In this document: one piece after another, positions 1-8,382 of the stretch
How the letters are laid out: each line of letters begins with the position of its first letter
Numbering within the stretch: the stretch's first letter is position 1
Origin: an uncultured Oscillibacter sp.
Lineage (GTDB): Bacteria; Bacillota; Clostridia; Oscillospirales; Oscillospiraceae
DNA: 64,000 nucleotides
NCBI GenBank assembly: GCA_947577075.1
Contig: CANPTW010000002.1
Coordinates: 62,001-126,000, forward strand
Direction of reading: 5' to 3'
Notes under the pieces: model-generated
What the model was told of the DNA's origin: nothing
What the model saw: only the letters and a program-made list of their open reading frames with translations
The model's database searches: none
Position numbers and translations under genes: made by a program

Positions 1-1395
1 GACGCCGGCGATGTTCCGGGCCAGGCAGGGGACCTGCACCAGGCCGGCCACGGGGTCGCAGATCAGGCCGAGGAAGCACTGGAGCCCCATGGAGGCGGCG
101 TCGCAGGCCTCCTGGGCGGTGCCGCCCATCAGCTGGACCAGCCCCGCCGCCGCCATGGCGGTGCCGCAGGCGATCTCGGCCTGGCAGCCGTGGGTGCCTC
201 CGGCGAACTCGTTGCCGTCCACCATCATCAAAACGCCGGCAATTCCGGCGGTCATCAGGGCCTCATACAGGGCGTCGTCCGAGGCGTGCATCCGCTCCGC
301 CGCGGAGAGGAGCAGCCCCGGCACGATGCCGGAGGACCCTCCGGTGGGGACGCAGACGATTTTCCCGGTGGCGTTGCTGTGCTCCATGATGCCCAGGGCG
401 CTGGGAATGGCGTCGTCCAGCAGCCCCAGGGAGGGCATGCCCTCCCGGCCCACCCGGTTCTGGAGGAGGGCGGCCTTGGCGGAGACGATGCCGTCAAAGC
501 GCAGGTCGGGGCGGAAGCCTCCGGCGCGGGAATCCCGCATGATGGCGATGAGCATGTCCCCATAGCTGCGGATGCGCTCCTCGCTCCAGCCGCTGACGGC
601 GGCCTCGTAATCAATGGCGGCCCGGGCGGGGGAGCACTGCCTGCTCCGGCAGTACGCGACCATCTCCTCCGCCGACTCAAAGGGGGGCTTGCGGGAGACG
701 TCCGTAATGATGGGATGGATGGGCTTGACCACCCGGACCCGGGCCACGTCCTCCCTGGCGGTCAGGGCGGCCAGAAGGGCGGGGTCAACCGGGACGGCGG
801 TCTTGACGTTTACGATGGAATAAGACCCGCCGGTGACGCAGGCGGCGTCGTTGCATTTTTCCACCTGGGCGGCCAGCTCCCGGACCAGGGCGGAGGCGGC
901 CCCGCCGGAGGGGGCGTTCAGGAACACCAGGAGCTCGTAATTCATGCCCCGGATGTCCATGGGACAGTCGTCGATGTAGTGGATGCGGAAGGCGCCGCCC
1001 CCCACGGACTCGCCGATGACCGTGAGGCGGAAGCCGTCGTGGGCCGTCATGCGGACCCGGACCGTCTCCATGCCGCCCACGGTCAGGTCGTCCACCTCCG
1101 CGAAGGAGACGTCCATGCCGGCGTCCCGGGCTTTTTGATAGGCGTCGTTAAAGCCGGGGGTGTTTTGCTCCAGCCCCAGCAGGCCGTTGACAAAGGCCAC
1201 GTCGCTCTTCATCCCGTAAAGCGTGTTGGGGAAGGCGCCCTTGGTGTAGTACTCCACCACGGCTTTTGCAGGGACCTCGCCCAGCAGCTGCTGGCAGACC
1301 ATGCCGATGCGGACGGGGCCGCAGGTGTTGGAACTGGAGGGCCCCGGCGTGATGGGGGCCAGAGCGTGGTTGAAAATGCTGCTGTACTCTTTCAT
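1..1395 (-). CDS. sdaA: L-serine dehydratase-like [Fe-S] enzyme, single chain, partial
   Basis: The protein should deaminate L-serine (or a related hydroxy amino acid) to pyruvate and ammonia through a [4Fe-4S] cluster in the cytoplasm. My reading of the minus strand starts MKEYSSIFNHALAPITPG and continues without a stop to the window edge, so the end is missing and the ORF track omits it. An N-terminal beta domain carries GPSSSNT at residues 18-24. An alpha-type domain follows, ending with cluster-ligand-like cysteines in CFLGLICDP and QVPC style motifs. The start has GGAGG about 7 bases upstream. It is the last visible gene of the TRAP/oxidoreductase operon, 85 bp after dctM. The beta motif is SSSNT where the family normally has SSSHT, so the substrate may differ. 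Confidence 0.85.
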   Translation of the reverse strand, partial: MKEYSSIFNHALAPITPGPSSSNTCGPVRIGMVCQQLLGEVPAKAVVEYYTKGAFPNTLYGMKSDVAFVNGLLGLEQNTPGFNDAYQKARDAGMDVSFAEVDDLTVGGMETVRVRMTAHDGFRLTVIGESVGGGAFRIHYIDDCPMDIRGMNYELLVFLNAPSGGAASALVRELAAQVEKCNDAACVTGGSYSIVNVKTAVPVDPALLAALTAREDVARVRVVKPIHPIITDVSRKPPFESAEEMVAYCRSRQCSPARAAIDYEAAVSGWSEERIRSYGDMLIAIMRDSRAGGFRPDLRFDGIVSAKAALLQNRVGREGMPSLGLLDDAIPSALGIMEHSNATGKIVCVPTGGSSGIVPGLLLSAAERMHASDDALYEALMTAGIAGVLMMVDGNEFAGGTHGCQAEIACGTAMAAAGLVQLMGGTAQEACDAASMGLQCFLGLICDPVAGLVQVPCLARNIAGV

Positions 1396-1431
1396 TTGTA
1401 AACCTCCAAAGTTTTGGAGCCCGCGCCGGCG

Positions 1432-1468
1432 GCGGAAGGAGGGCGGGGCCCGCCCCGGGGCCTTCCGC
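1432..1468. other. GC-rich intercistronic hairpin between dctM and the dehydratase gene
   Basis: An imperfect palindrome centred on GGGCGGGGCCCGCCCC lies in the 85-bp gap. It could stabilise or partly terminate the operon mRNA. No T-run follows on the minus strand, so it is not a canonical terminator. Confidence 0.45.
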
Positions 1469-1480
1469 GGCCGCAGGCTC

Positions 1481-2833
1481 TTACATATAGCCCATCAGCC
1501 TGGGCAGGAACTCCGCCAGCGTGGGCCAGTAGGTGGTGACCAGCAGCGTGGGCAGCCAGGCGAAGAGGATGAGCAGGACCGTGGGCTTCAGCTCGTTTTT
1601 CACCTGGGAGCCGGTGATGCGGGCGGAGAGGTACAGCAGGGGAGCGGTGGGCGGCGTGATGTTGCCCATGCCGATGTTGACGCCCAGGATGGCCGCGAAG
1701 TGGAAGGGGGAGACGCCCAGGGCCGTCATGATGGGCAGCAGAATGGGCGTGAGCAGGATGGTGTTGGAGCAGTCGTCCATCAGCATGCCCATGATGACCA
1801 TGAAGAGGTTGATCATCAAAAGGATGACGATCCGGTTGCTGGAGATGGAGGTCAGCAGGCCCAGAATCAGGTCGGGCAGATTCTCCGTCATGTACAGGCG
1901 GCTGAGAATCTGGACGGTGAGCATCATGGCCATAATGACGCCGGAGGTCTTTCCGGCCTCGATCATCGCCACGCGGTAGCTCTCCATGTTGATTTTCTTG
2001 TAATAGAAGATGCCGATGGGGATGGCGTACACCACGGAGAGGGCGGCGGCCTCGGTGGCCGTCAGGAAGCCGCAGTAAATGCTCCCCAGAATGATAACGG
2101 GCATCATCAGGGCGGGGATGGCGCTCTCGCCGCTTTTCCGGCCCTTCTTCAGGGACTTCTCAGCGGCCTTCTGGGCCTTCTCGGCCTCCTGCCGCTGGGC
2201 GTTTTCGATGATGGTATCCGTGACGGAAACCCGCTCTCCGCCCACGCCCCGGCCGTAGAGGACGACGTTGACGATGCTGAGCAGAATCACCAGCATGATG
2301 CCGGGGACCACCGTGGCCAGGAAGCAGCCCAGGACCGAGGTGTTGCTGGCCCAGGCGAAGAGGATCATCAGCATGCTGGGGGGAATGAGGATGCCCAGCA
2401 CGCCGGAGCTAGCCACCAGCGCGCCGATCAGGCCGTCCGGGTATCCAGTGGCCCGCAGGCGGGGAGCCATGATGGAGCCGATGCAGGACACCGTGGCGGA
2501 GGAGGAGCCGGACACCGCGCCGAACACGGCGCAGGAAACCACGGTGACGATGCCCAGGCCGCCCTTCATGCGGCCCAGCTTGGACCGCTCCACGGCGCCC
2601 ACCAGCTTTTCGCCCAGGCCGCCGTTGTTGATGAGGGAGCCCGCCAGAACGAACAGCGGGATGGTCAGAAGCAGAACGGAGTTGATCTTGTTGTAGCCGT
2701 TGATCAGCAGCATCTGGGGGTCCGCGCCGGTGCCCAGGCAGATGACCACGGAGGACACCAGGAAGGCCAGGGGCACGGGGACCCCGATGACCATGATGAC
2801 AATGAGGATCAGCAGAGCGGAAGCAACTAACAT
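1481..2833 (-). CDS. dctM: TRAP transporter large permease subunit (DctM)
   Basis: This 450-residue, strongly hydrophobic membrane protein forms the ion-coupled translocation channel of a tripartite (TRAP) solute importer. Length and composition fit the DctM family, with many transmembrane segments and glycine/serine-rich stretches such as FGAVSGSSSATV and the GILIPPS type motif. It starts 3 bp after dctQ ends, so the two membrane subunits are probably translationally coupled. The adjacent binding protein gene dctP completes the transporter. The substrate cannot be read from sequence; the oxidoreductase and dehydratase genes in the operon suggest a small carboxylate or hydroxy/amino acid. Confidence 0.93.
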   Translation of the reverse strand: MLVASALLILIVIMVIGVPVPLAFLVSSVVICLGTGADPQMLLINGYNKINSVLLLTIPLFVLAGSLINNGGLGEKLVGAVERSKLGRMKGGLGIVTVVSCAVFGAVSGSSSATVSCIGSIMAPRLRATGYPDGLIGALVASSGVLGILIPPSMLMILFAWASNTSVLGCFLATVVPGIMLVILLSIVNVVLYGRGVGGERVSVTDTIIENAQRQEAEKAQKAAEKSLKKGRKSGESAIPALMMPVIILGSIYCGFLTATEAAALSVVYAIPIGIFYYKKINMESYRVAMIEAGKTSGVIMAMMLTVQILSRLYMTENLPDLILGLLTSISSNRIVILLMINLFMVIMGMLMDDCSNTILLTPILLPIMTALGVSPFHFAAILGVNIGMGNITPPTAPLLYLSARITGSQVKNELKPTVLLILFAWLPTLLVTTYWPTLAEFLPRLMGYM

Positions 2834-2836
2834 CGC

Positions 2837-3352
2837 TTATTCTCCCCCTTTCTCAGTCTGCGCTGCGCCGCCGGTGAGGCTGCGGATATTCCGCATCAGG
2901 TCCCGGATGAGGTACAGCACCCACAGGGCAAAGGACAGCAGGATGGGAATGGTGGAAATCACGATCGGCAGCTTGTAGGCGGAGGACTTGGCCCCCAGGC
3001 TCATCTGCCAGGACACGTAGTTGAAGCACCAATAGGTGAAAACCGCGCACATCACCACGGAGATCACGTTTTTGACGATGCCGGCCACGGCCCGGGCCTT
3101 GGGGTCCTCGGTAAACAGGGCCAGCATGTCCGCGCTGATATGGGTGTCCTCCCGGGAGGCGCAGGCCGATCCGACGAAATACAGCCAAAAGGCCACAAAC
3201 ATGGTCAGCTCCTCGGAGCCGAACCAGTCGATCTGGAGGAACCGGCAGGCGGCGTTGACCAGGATCATGGCCGTGATGGCCGTTCCGGTGATGACCAGGA
3301 TCCAGTTCTGCACCCGGTTCAGGGCCTGATCCGCTTTCTTCAGTAATTTCAT
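2837..3352 (-). CDS. dctQ: TRAP transporter small permease subunit (DctQ)
   Basis: The 171-residue protein has four hydrophobic segments, as expected for DctQ, the small membrane subunit that associates with DctM. The first segment (about residues 17-35) is followed by a WFGSEELTMF stretch of the type seen in this family. It sits between dctP and dctM on the same strand with a 3-bp gap to dctM. The ORF 2853..3389 on the same strand is a shadow in another frame. Confidence 0.9.
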   Translation of the reverse strand: MKLLKKADQALNRVQNWILVITGTAITAMILVNAACRFLQIDWFGSEELTMFVAFWLYFVGSACASREDTHISADMLALFTEDPKARAVAGIVKNVISVVMCAVFTYWCFNYVSWQMSLGAKSSAYKLPIVISTIPILLSFALWVLYLIRDLMRNIRSLTGGAAQTEKGGE

Positions 3353-3383
3353 AAAACCTCCGTTTCAATACCGTTTTGAAAAG

Positions 3384-3418
3384 GGACACTGTACCGTGGG
3401 AAACACGGTACAGTGTCC
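3384..3418 (-). other. Perfect 15-bp stem hairpin between dctP and dctQ
   Basis: GGACACTGTACCGTG is followed by a 5-base loop and its exact complement. It lies in the 94-bp gap between the binding-protein gene and the permease genes. No T-run follows, so an mRNA-stabilising or partial-attenuation role that raises DctP relative to DctQM is likelier than full termination. Confidence 0.75.
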
Positions 3419-3446
3419 AAAAGAGGGTAAATACCGTGTGCGTTGA

Positions 3447-4535
3447 TCAGCTCAGGCTTTCCTGCACAGCTTCCAGGAAGCCGTCGGGGTAGTTCTTCGC
3501 CAGCTGGGGCCACACGTTGGCGCGGCAGCTCTCGGCAAAGCCGGCCAGCTCCTCGTCCGTGAAGGTGACGACCTTGATGCCTTCGGCCTCCATTTTTCCC
3601 ATATATTCGTTGTTGGCGTCTTCGGCCATGGTGGCGGCCTTTTCACAGGTTTCCTTGATGATCTTGGTGATGGTTTCCTGGTCCTCGGCGGAGAAGGTAT
3701 CCCAGGTCTTCTGGCTGAAGAGGATCATGGTGGCTTCCTGGATATAGCGGTAGTCGTAGAACGCCTTGATCAGGTCCCGGAAGGTCATATAGTTGACCTG
3801 GGCGGTGCCGCCGGCAAGACCCGCCACAACGCCGGTCTGCATGGCGGTATAGGTGTCGGAATAGGGCATGGAGGACACGCGGAAGCCCATATCCTGCAGG
3901 CACAGGGAGTAAACGTCCATCATGGGAGAGCGGATGATGGCGCCCTTTTCAGCGTTGGGGGCGGCGTCGTTGGTCAGCTCCTGCATGGAGCCCACGCCGT
4001 TGAAGCCCTCGCAGAACACGCCGCCCAGGTGGATGCCCAGGTTGCCCAGGGCCTCGTTCAGCTGGCCGAACAGGAAGCCGTCCTCGTCGTAGACCTTCAG
4101 CAGCTCGTCGTAGGAGAAGGCCAGATAGGGCAGCATGGTGACGGAGACGCGGCTGTCATAGGTTTCCACGGGAGAGATGTGGGCCATGTCGATGGTGCCC
4201 ACCATCAGCTCGTCGAAGACGTTGGTATAGTCGCCCAAGGCGCTGTCGGAGTAGAGCTCGATTTTGATCCGGCCGTCGGTCTCCTCCTCAATGCGCTTGC
4301 ACATCTCCTGGTCCAGCTGGTTGGCGACGGTGTCGGAGGAGTGCTGGTTGGCCATTTTCAGGGTGACGGAATCGCCGGAGGCGCCGGAATCGCCGGAGTT
4401 CGAGCTGCCGGAATCACCGGAGGTGCTGGGGGTGGAGGGCTGGCTGCCGCCGTTATTTCCGCCGCAGGCGGACAGGGCAAACACCAGAGACAGGACCAGG
4501 AACAGGGACGCAAGCTTTTTCAACTTCTTGTTCAT
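3447..4535 (-). CDS. dctP: TRAP transporter substrate-binding lipoprotein (DctP)
   Basis: Extracytoplasmic solute receptor of the TRAP importer. The start is set at the second in-frame region (MNKKLKKL), because AGGAG lies about 8 bases upstream; the track start at 4556 adds seven unlikely residues. A lipoprotein signal follows, with a hydrophobic core and lipobox LSAC, then a Gly/Ser/Pro-rich linker of about 40 residues before the binding domain. The rest (TLKMANQHS... to QESLS) matches the DctP layout with the conserved RSP segment. At 362 residues the length is usual. It is the first transporter gene, separated from the upstream oxidoreductase genes by a repeat element. Confidence 0.92.
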   Translation of the reverse strand: MNKKLKKLASLFLVLSLVFALSACGGNNGGSQPSTPSTSGDSGSSNSGDSGASGDSVTLKMANQHSSDTVANQLDQEMCKRIEEETDGRIKIELYSDSALGDYTNVFDELMVGTIDMAHISPVETYDSRVSVTMLPYLAFSYDELLKVYDEDGFLFGQLNEALGNLGIHLGGVFCEGFNGVGSMQELTNDAAPNAEKGAIIRSPMMDVYSLCLQDMGFRVSSMPYSDTYTAMQTGVVAGLAGGTAQVNYMTFRDLIKAFYDYRYIQEATMILFSQKTWDTFSAEDQETITKIIKETCEKAATMAEDANNEYMGKMEAEGIKVVTFTDEELAGFAESCRANVWPQLAKNYPDGFLEAVQESLS

Positions 4536-4636
4536 AATGTTTCTCCTTTTCATCATCGTTTGTTCTTGCGGTAGTTTGTGCTTTTTTTGACATCTCCTTT
4601 CCTTTTTATTTGCAGGCCGCGCAGAGGGGCCTTATG

Positions 4637-4788
4637 TAGTCAACGCAGCTGAAAAGAGGGGGGAACCCCTTCTTTTCAACCGGCGGACCCTTGGTCCGCC
4701 GGGGCGCAAAGCGCCCATGCGTTTCCTATGAGGTCAGGCGCCGCGCCGAAGGGAACCCGTTGGGTTCGGTTCAGCGGCGCCGACTATA
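4637..4788 (+). repeat. Family A repeat, copy 1 (MITE-like, four hairpins)
   Basis: About 152 bp, closely similar to copy 2 at 40206-40356. Shared blocks include TAGTCAACGCAG, CTTCTTTTCAACCGGCGG and GGGGCGCAAAGCGCC, then TGCGTTTCCTATGA. The ends form a terminal inverted repeat (TAGTCAACGCAGCTGAA against TAGTCGGCGCCGCTGAA on the other strand). Internally it folds into GAAAAG/CTTTTC, CCGGCGGACC/GGTCCGCCGG and GGCGC/GCGCC hairpins. Its right end supplies the TAG stop codon of the DUF1667 gene. No ORF is present, so it would depend on a transposase elsewhere. Confidence 0.85.
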
Positions 4789-5140
4789 CCAGATCCTGGG
4801 TGGCCAGAACGTCCGCTCCGGTTCCGCAGAGATCGTGGATGACGACGCTTCCCATGGGAATGGGAGCCTGGGGATGGGTGGCGTAAATCTGGTTGGCACA
4901 GCGGAACAGCAGCTCCTTCGGGACCGGAGCGCTGGTTTTGACGCTGAGGGGCTTTTCCCGGTTGGCCGGGCGCATCAGGCAGGTCAGCACCCGCATGGGG
5001 GCCACGGCCTCCTGCCGGCCGTAAGCCTCGCCCCGCCGGCAGGAGGCGCCGGCCACGGAAACGGCCTGTCCCTCCGCCAGGGAAACCGTCAGGCGGCATC
5101 CCATGGGGCAGTTGATGCAGATGAATTGCTTTTCTTCCAT
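4784..5140 (-). CDS. DUF1667 family protein, partner of GlpA-type oxidoreductases
   Basis: A 118-residue cytoplasmic protein whose N-terminus carries a CINCPMGC cysteine cluster, probably an Fe-S or zinc site. DUF1667 proteins are commonly encoded with GlpA-like and pyridine-nucleotide-disulfide-type FAD oxidoreductases and are thought to be a small electron-transfer subunit; the precise role is not established. It begins 33 bp after the FAD oxidoreductase gene with a GGGGAG ribosome binding site. The last codons run to GATCTGGTA then TAG, and that TAG lies inside the end of repeat A1, so the native C-terminus may have been altered by the insertion. Confidence 0.85.
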   Translation of the reverse strand: MEEKQFICINCPMGCRLTVSLAEGQAVSVAGASCRRGEAYGRQEAVAPMRVLTCLMRPANREKPLSVKTSAPVPKELLFRCANQIYATHPQAPIPMGSVVIHDLCGTGADVLATQDLV

Positions 5141-5173
5141 AAGTTGTACTCCCCTTTCGACTCGGCGGACCGT

Positions 5174-6436
5174 TCAGCTGTTCTCCTCAATCTTCACGAC
5201 GGCCCCGGCGGCGTTTTGGAAAGCGGAGCGCTTTACCGTGAGCTCGCACATCTCGCCGGGGGTCAGCACGACGGCCTTCTTCCGGGCGGCCAGATCGCCG
5301 CCGATATAGGCGCAGGCCGCGCCGCCGGGATATTTCGCCCTGGGGCGGAACATCAGCTTCACCGTCTCGGAGGCCCCGGAGGGGCTGACGTATTGGGGAA
5401 CCAGGCCGCCGACGCCCTGGCCCTCCTCCACGGGGACGGCCCTGGAAAAGTCGCTGGGGGCCAATTCGCCAAGGACGTATCTGGCGGCGTTCCGCCCGGC
5501 GTCCTCGCTCTCCGCGCTGACATTGTCCACCAGGTCGTGAACGTGGAGCACATTGCCGCAGGCAAAGATACCGGGGACGGAGGTCTGCAGCGTGTCGTCC
5601 ACCACGGCCCCCTTGGTGGAGGGGGACATTTGAACGCCCGCGGCCTTGCTCAGCTCGTTTTCCGGGATCAGGCCCGCGGAGATCAGCAGGGTGTCGCAGG
5701 GAATCTCCCGCTCCGTCCCGGGGATGGGCTTGCGGTCGGGGCCCACCTTGGCCACGACGACGCTGGAAACCCGGCTCCGGCCCCGGATCTCGATGACGGT
5801 GCTGGAGAAGCTGAGGGGGATGTTGAAATCGTTGAGACACTGGGAGATGTTCCGGGTGAGGCCGCTGGAGAAGGGCATCAGCTCCACCACTTCCTTGACC
5901 TCGATGCCCTCCATGACGAACTGCCGGGCCATGATGAGCCCGATGTCGCCGGAGCCCAGGATGACGACCTGCTTCCCGGGGAGATAGCCCTCCAGATTCA
6001 AATAGCGCTGGGCGGCTCCGGCGGTGATGACGCCGGCGGGCCGCGTCCCGGGGATCATCAAGGCGCCCCTGGAGCGCTCCCGGCAGCCCATGGCCAGCAC
6101 GATGGCCTTGGCCTGGAGGTGGAACAGGCCCTCCTCCGGGTTCATGGCGGTGACCCGCTTGTCCGGCGTGACGTCCAGGACGAAGGTCCGCAGGAGATAG
6201 GGAATCTGCTTTTCCCGGATAACGGCGACGTTGCGGGCCGCGTATTCCGGTCCGGTGAGCTCCTCCTGATAGCGATGGAGGCCGAAGCCGTTGTGAATGC
6301 ACTGGCAGAGGATGCCGCCCAGGCGGTCGGAGCGCTCCAGAATCAGGATGTTCCGGACGCCCTGCTCGTAGGCGGCGGCCGCCGCCGCCATACCGGCGCT
6401 GCCTCCGCCGATGATCAATACGTCAACCTGTCTCAT
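5174..6436 (-). CDS. FAD/NAD-dependent oxidoreductase (TM1433-like partner subunit)
   Basis: The 420-residue pyridine-nucleotide-disulfide-type flavoprotein has an N-terminal FAD site (IIGGGSAGMAAA, about residues 7-18), a second Rossmann motif (ILGSGDIGLIMA, near 150-160) and a C-terminal FAD contact GIFACGNV. A CQCIHNG stretch may contact the flavin or an Fe-S cluster. It overlaps the upstream GlpA-like gene by 4 bp (ATGA), indicating translational coupling. With that gene and DUF1667 it forms the three-part set seen in anaerobic glycerol-3-phosphate-type dehydrogenases. No quinone or membrane anchor is visible; the acceptor is unknown. Confidence 0.88.
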   Translation of the reverse strand: MRQVDVLIIGGGSAGMAAAAAAYEQGVRNILILERSDRLGGILCQCIHNGFGLHRYQEELTGPEYAARNVAVIREKQIPYLLRTFVLDVTPDKRVTAMNPEEGLFHLQAKAIVLAMGCRERSRGALMIPGTRPAGVITAGAAQRYLNLEGYLPGKQVVILGSGDIGLIMARQFVMEGIEVKEVVELMPFSSGLTRNISQCLNDFNIPLSFSSTVIEIRGRSRVSSVVVAKVGPDRKPIPGTEREIPCDTLLISAGLIPENELSKAAGVQMSPSTKGAVVDDTLQTSVPGIFACGNVLHVHDLVDNVSAESEDAGRNAARYVLGELAPSDFSRAVPVEEGQGVGGLVPQYVSPSGASETVKLMFRPRAKYPGGAACAYIGGDLAARKKAVVLTPGEMCELTVKRSAFQNAAGAVVKIEENS

Positions 6437-7929
6437 GCCTGGGCCTCCTCAAAGCGGTGGGAGCAAGCCTCTCCCAGCAGGATATAGGAATCGCTTCCGG
6501 ACTGCGTGACCTCCAGGGGGGAGCAGCCCAGCTCTTCGCACAGGATCTCCACCACCCGGCTCTGGCAGAAGCCCCCCTGGCAGCGGCCCATGCCGGCCCT
6601 GGTCCGCATTTTCACCGCGCCCACGCTTCTGGCGCCCACGGGGCGGCGGATGGCGTCCCGGATTTCCGCCTCCGTCACCTGCTCGCAGCGGCAGACGATC
6701 TTGGCGTAATCCGGATTCTGCCGGATGGCCTCCGTGCGCTCCTCCTCGCTCATCTCCCGGAAGGGCTTGAGCACCTCCCGGCCGGGCCGGTAGTTCTCCT
6801 TTTCGGCGGGGGAGAGCTTCTCCACCACCAGCCTGGCCAGGTGCTCCCCGATGGCGGGGCCGGCGGTGAGGCCGGGGGACTCGATGCCGGCGGCGTTGAG
6901 GAAGCCGGGGGCGCCGGGGGCTTCCCCAATGATGTAGTCGTCCCGGTCCGGGTGGGGCCGGAGGCCGCCGTAAGCGTTGATCACGCCCTCCACCGGGAAG
7001 CTGGGGTATACGGCGCTGATGGGAAGGTATTTCCAGAAGACCTTGAAATAGTCCACGATGGCGTCGATGCTCCGGGCGGTGGTGGCCGCGTCGTCGGGGT
7101 CCGTATAGTCCACCGCGTCGCAGCCCAGGATGACGGTTCCGTCCACCGAGGGCATGATGCCCATGCCCTTGGTATGTCCGCCGGTGGGAAGGGCGGCGGG
7201 AGTCTGGGTGATGGTGGTGTCCACCCACTTGATGTATTCCCGGTCCATGATCAGATGGGCTCCGAAGCGGGGAATGATCCTGAACGTGTCTGTGGAAACC
7301 TGATTGTTCAGGCGGTCGGCATGGGTCCCGGCGCAGTTGAGAATCAGCCTGGTTTCAAAGACCCGGCCGTCTCCGGCCGTCAGCCGCCAGCCGCCCTCCA
7401 TGGGGACGATGGAGTCCGCCTCCGTGTTCAGGAAAAATTCCACGCCGTTCCGGGCCGCGTTCTCGCACATGGCGATGACCAGGGTGTAGGGGCAGACGAT
7501 GCCGCCGGAGGGACAGAAGAGGGCGCCCACGGCTCCCTCGCCCATGGCGGGCCAGCGCTCCAGCAGGGCCGCGCGGTCCAGAACCTGGGTGGGGACGCCG
7601 TTTTGGTTCCCCCGCTCATGGAGGCGGCGGACCTCCTCCATGTCCGCCTCCGAGACGGCGAGAATCATGGTCCCGCTGCGCTGGAAGGGAACCGCCAGCT
7701 CCTGGCAGAGCGCATCGAACATCCGGTTTCCCGCTACGTTGAACCGGGCCTTCAAAGAGCCGGGCTCCGGGTCAAAGCCGCCATGCACCATGGCGGAGTT
7801 TCCCCGGCTGGCCCCCGCGCAGACGTCGCTGCCCTTTTCCAGGACTGCGACCCGGAGCCGGTAGCGCGAAAGCGCCCTGGCCGCCGCTGCGCCGCAGACG
7901 CCGGCGCCGACGATCACTGCATCCCACAT
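6433..7929 (-). CDS. GlpA-like FAD-dependent dehydrogenase with BFD-type [2Fe-2S] domain
   Basis: The start is set at MWDAVIVGAG (7929), preceded by an AGGGGG site; the track start at 8049 lies upstream of the promoter. Residues 1-370 form a DAO/GlpA-type FAD domain with GAGVCGAAAA near the N-terminus. The C-terminal 100 residues hold a BFD-like [2Fe-2S] motif (CRC ... GRCQGGFC). The family oxidises glycerol-3-phosphate or related 2-hydroxy acids. There is no glycerol kinase beside it here; TRAP and serine dehydratase-like genes follow instead, so another substrate is possible. First gene of the operon; length 498 residues. Confidence 0.87.
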   Translation of the reverse strand: MWDAVIVGAGVCGAAAARALSRYRLRVAVLEKGSDVCAGASRGNSAMVHGGFDPEPGSLKARFNVAGNRMFDALCQELAVPFQRSGTMILAVSEADMEEVRRLHERGNQNGVPTQVLDRAALLERWPAMGEGAVGALFCPSGGIVCPYTLVIAMCENAARNGVEFFLNTEADSIVPMEGGWRLTAGDGRVFETRLILNCAGTHADRLNNQVSTDTFRIIPRFGAHLIMDREYIKWVDTTITQTPAALPTGGHTKGMGIMPSVDGTVILGCDAVDYTDPDDAATTARSIDAIVDYFKVFWKYLPISAVYPSFPVEGVINAYGGLRPHPDRDDYIIGEAPGAPGFLNAAGIESPGLTAGPAIGEHLARLVVEKLSPAEKENYRPGREVLKPFREMSEEERTEAIRQNPDYAKIVCRCEQVTEAEIRDAIRRPVGARSVGAVKMRTRAGMGRCQGGFCQSRVVEILCEELGCSPLEVTQSGSDSYILLGEACSHRFEEAQA

Positions 7930-7969
7930 GAGTATCAATCCCCCTGAATTCATAGATTTTTGCGAATTC

Positions 7970-7985
7970 CGGGCATGGTGCCCGT
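7970..7985 (-). promoter_or_regulatory. Inverted repeat CGGGCA-N3-TGCCCG in the leader of the oxidoreductase operon
   Basis: A perfect 6-bp inverted repeat with a 3-base spacer lies between the inferred transcription start (about 8007) and the first gene. It could be an operator or a small leader hairpin. The binding protein is unknown. Confidence 0.4.
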
Positions 7986-8013
7986 GATGTTCACTAAGAA
8001 AACTCTTTGGGCA

Positions 8014-8042
8014 ATTGTAAATTTGTGCAACATGCTTGTCAA
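8014..8042 (-). promoter_or_regulatory. Sigma-A promoter for the oxidoreductase/TRAP operon
   Basis: On the minus strand, -35 TTGACA (8037-8042), a 17-bp spacer and -10 TACAAT (8014-8019). Transcription should start near 8007, giving a leader of about 78 nt. Confidence 0.85.
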
Positions 8043-8049
8043 ACGGCAA

Positions 8050-8350
8050 ACCGAGCGCCCGAAATTGCAGAAGAACAAAAAAGCTGGATTTGTTTTTCCA
8101 AGGAGGACAGTCTTGGGGGGAGACTTGAAAAATCAGTAGAAAATCGGCGGCTGTTTTTCTCCAATTAAACGAAGAGGTGATAAAAAATAGATGTTTTTGA
8201 GCGAATTACTCAAATAGCCTGGGTCTGCGCTCAGTCAACATAAAACAAAAAAAGAATCCTGTTTTCGGGCCGCTCCGCCGGGTTGGGAATGGGTACTTTC
8301 CTGATTTTCGGGGCGGAAGGCGGGGAAAAACGGAGAGTCCGAAAAATCTT
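8050..8350. other. Intergenic stretch between divergent operons
   Basis: AT-richer than its surroundings. It holds no convincing gene. A GAGGTGAT-like site precedes an 8-codon frame near 8190, which is too short to call. Promoters for both neighbours flank the stretch. Confidence 0.6.
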
Positions 8351-8353
8351 TCG

Positions 8354-8382
8354 TTGAAGATTTCCCCGGGCTGGGCTATACT
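8354..8382 (+). promoter_or_regulatory. Sigma-A promoter for the Suv3-like helicase gene
   Basis: -35 TTGAAG (8354-8359), a 17-bp spacer, -10 TATACT (8377-8382). Transcription would begin near 8389, inside a repeat-like segment. Confidence 0.8.

Noticed and set aside
190-1401. 403-residue plus-strand ORF
   Set aside because: It is antisense to the dehydratase gene, with Gly/His/Asp-rich composition typical of GC-rich shadow frames and no ribosome site.
1301-2830. 509-residue plus-strand ORF opposite dctM
   Set aside because: His/Gly/Asp-rich antisense of a membrane protein gene; not a real product.
7929-8049. 40-residue extension of the GlpA-like protein
   Set aside because: It crosses the inferred transcription start and promoter and precedes the FAD motif unusually; the ATG at 7929 has a ribosome site.
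8190-8216. Eight-codon frame (MFLSELLK) with a GAGGTGAT site
   Set aside because: Too short to support as a gene or leader peptide without conservation data.
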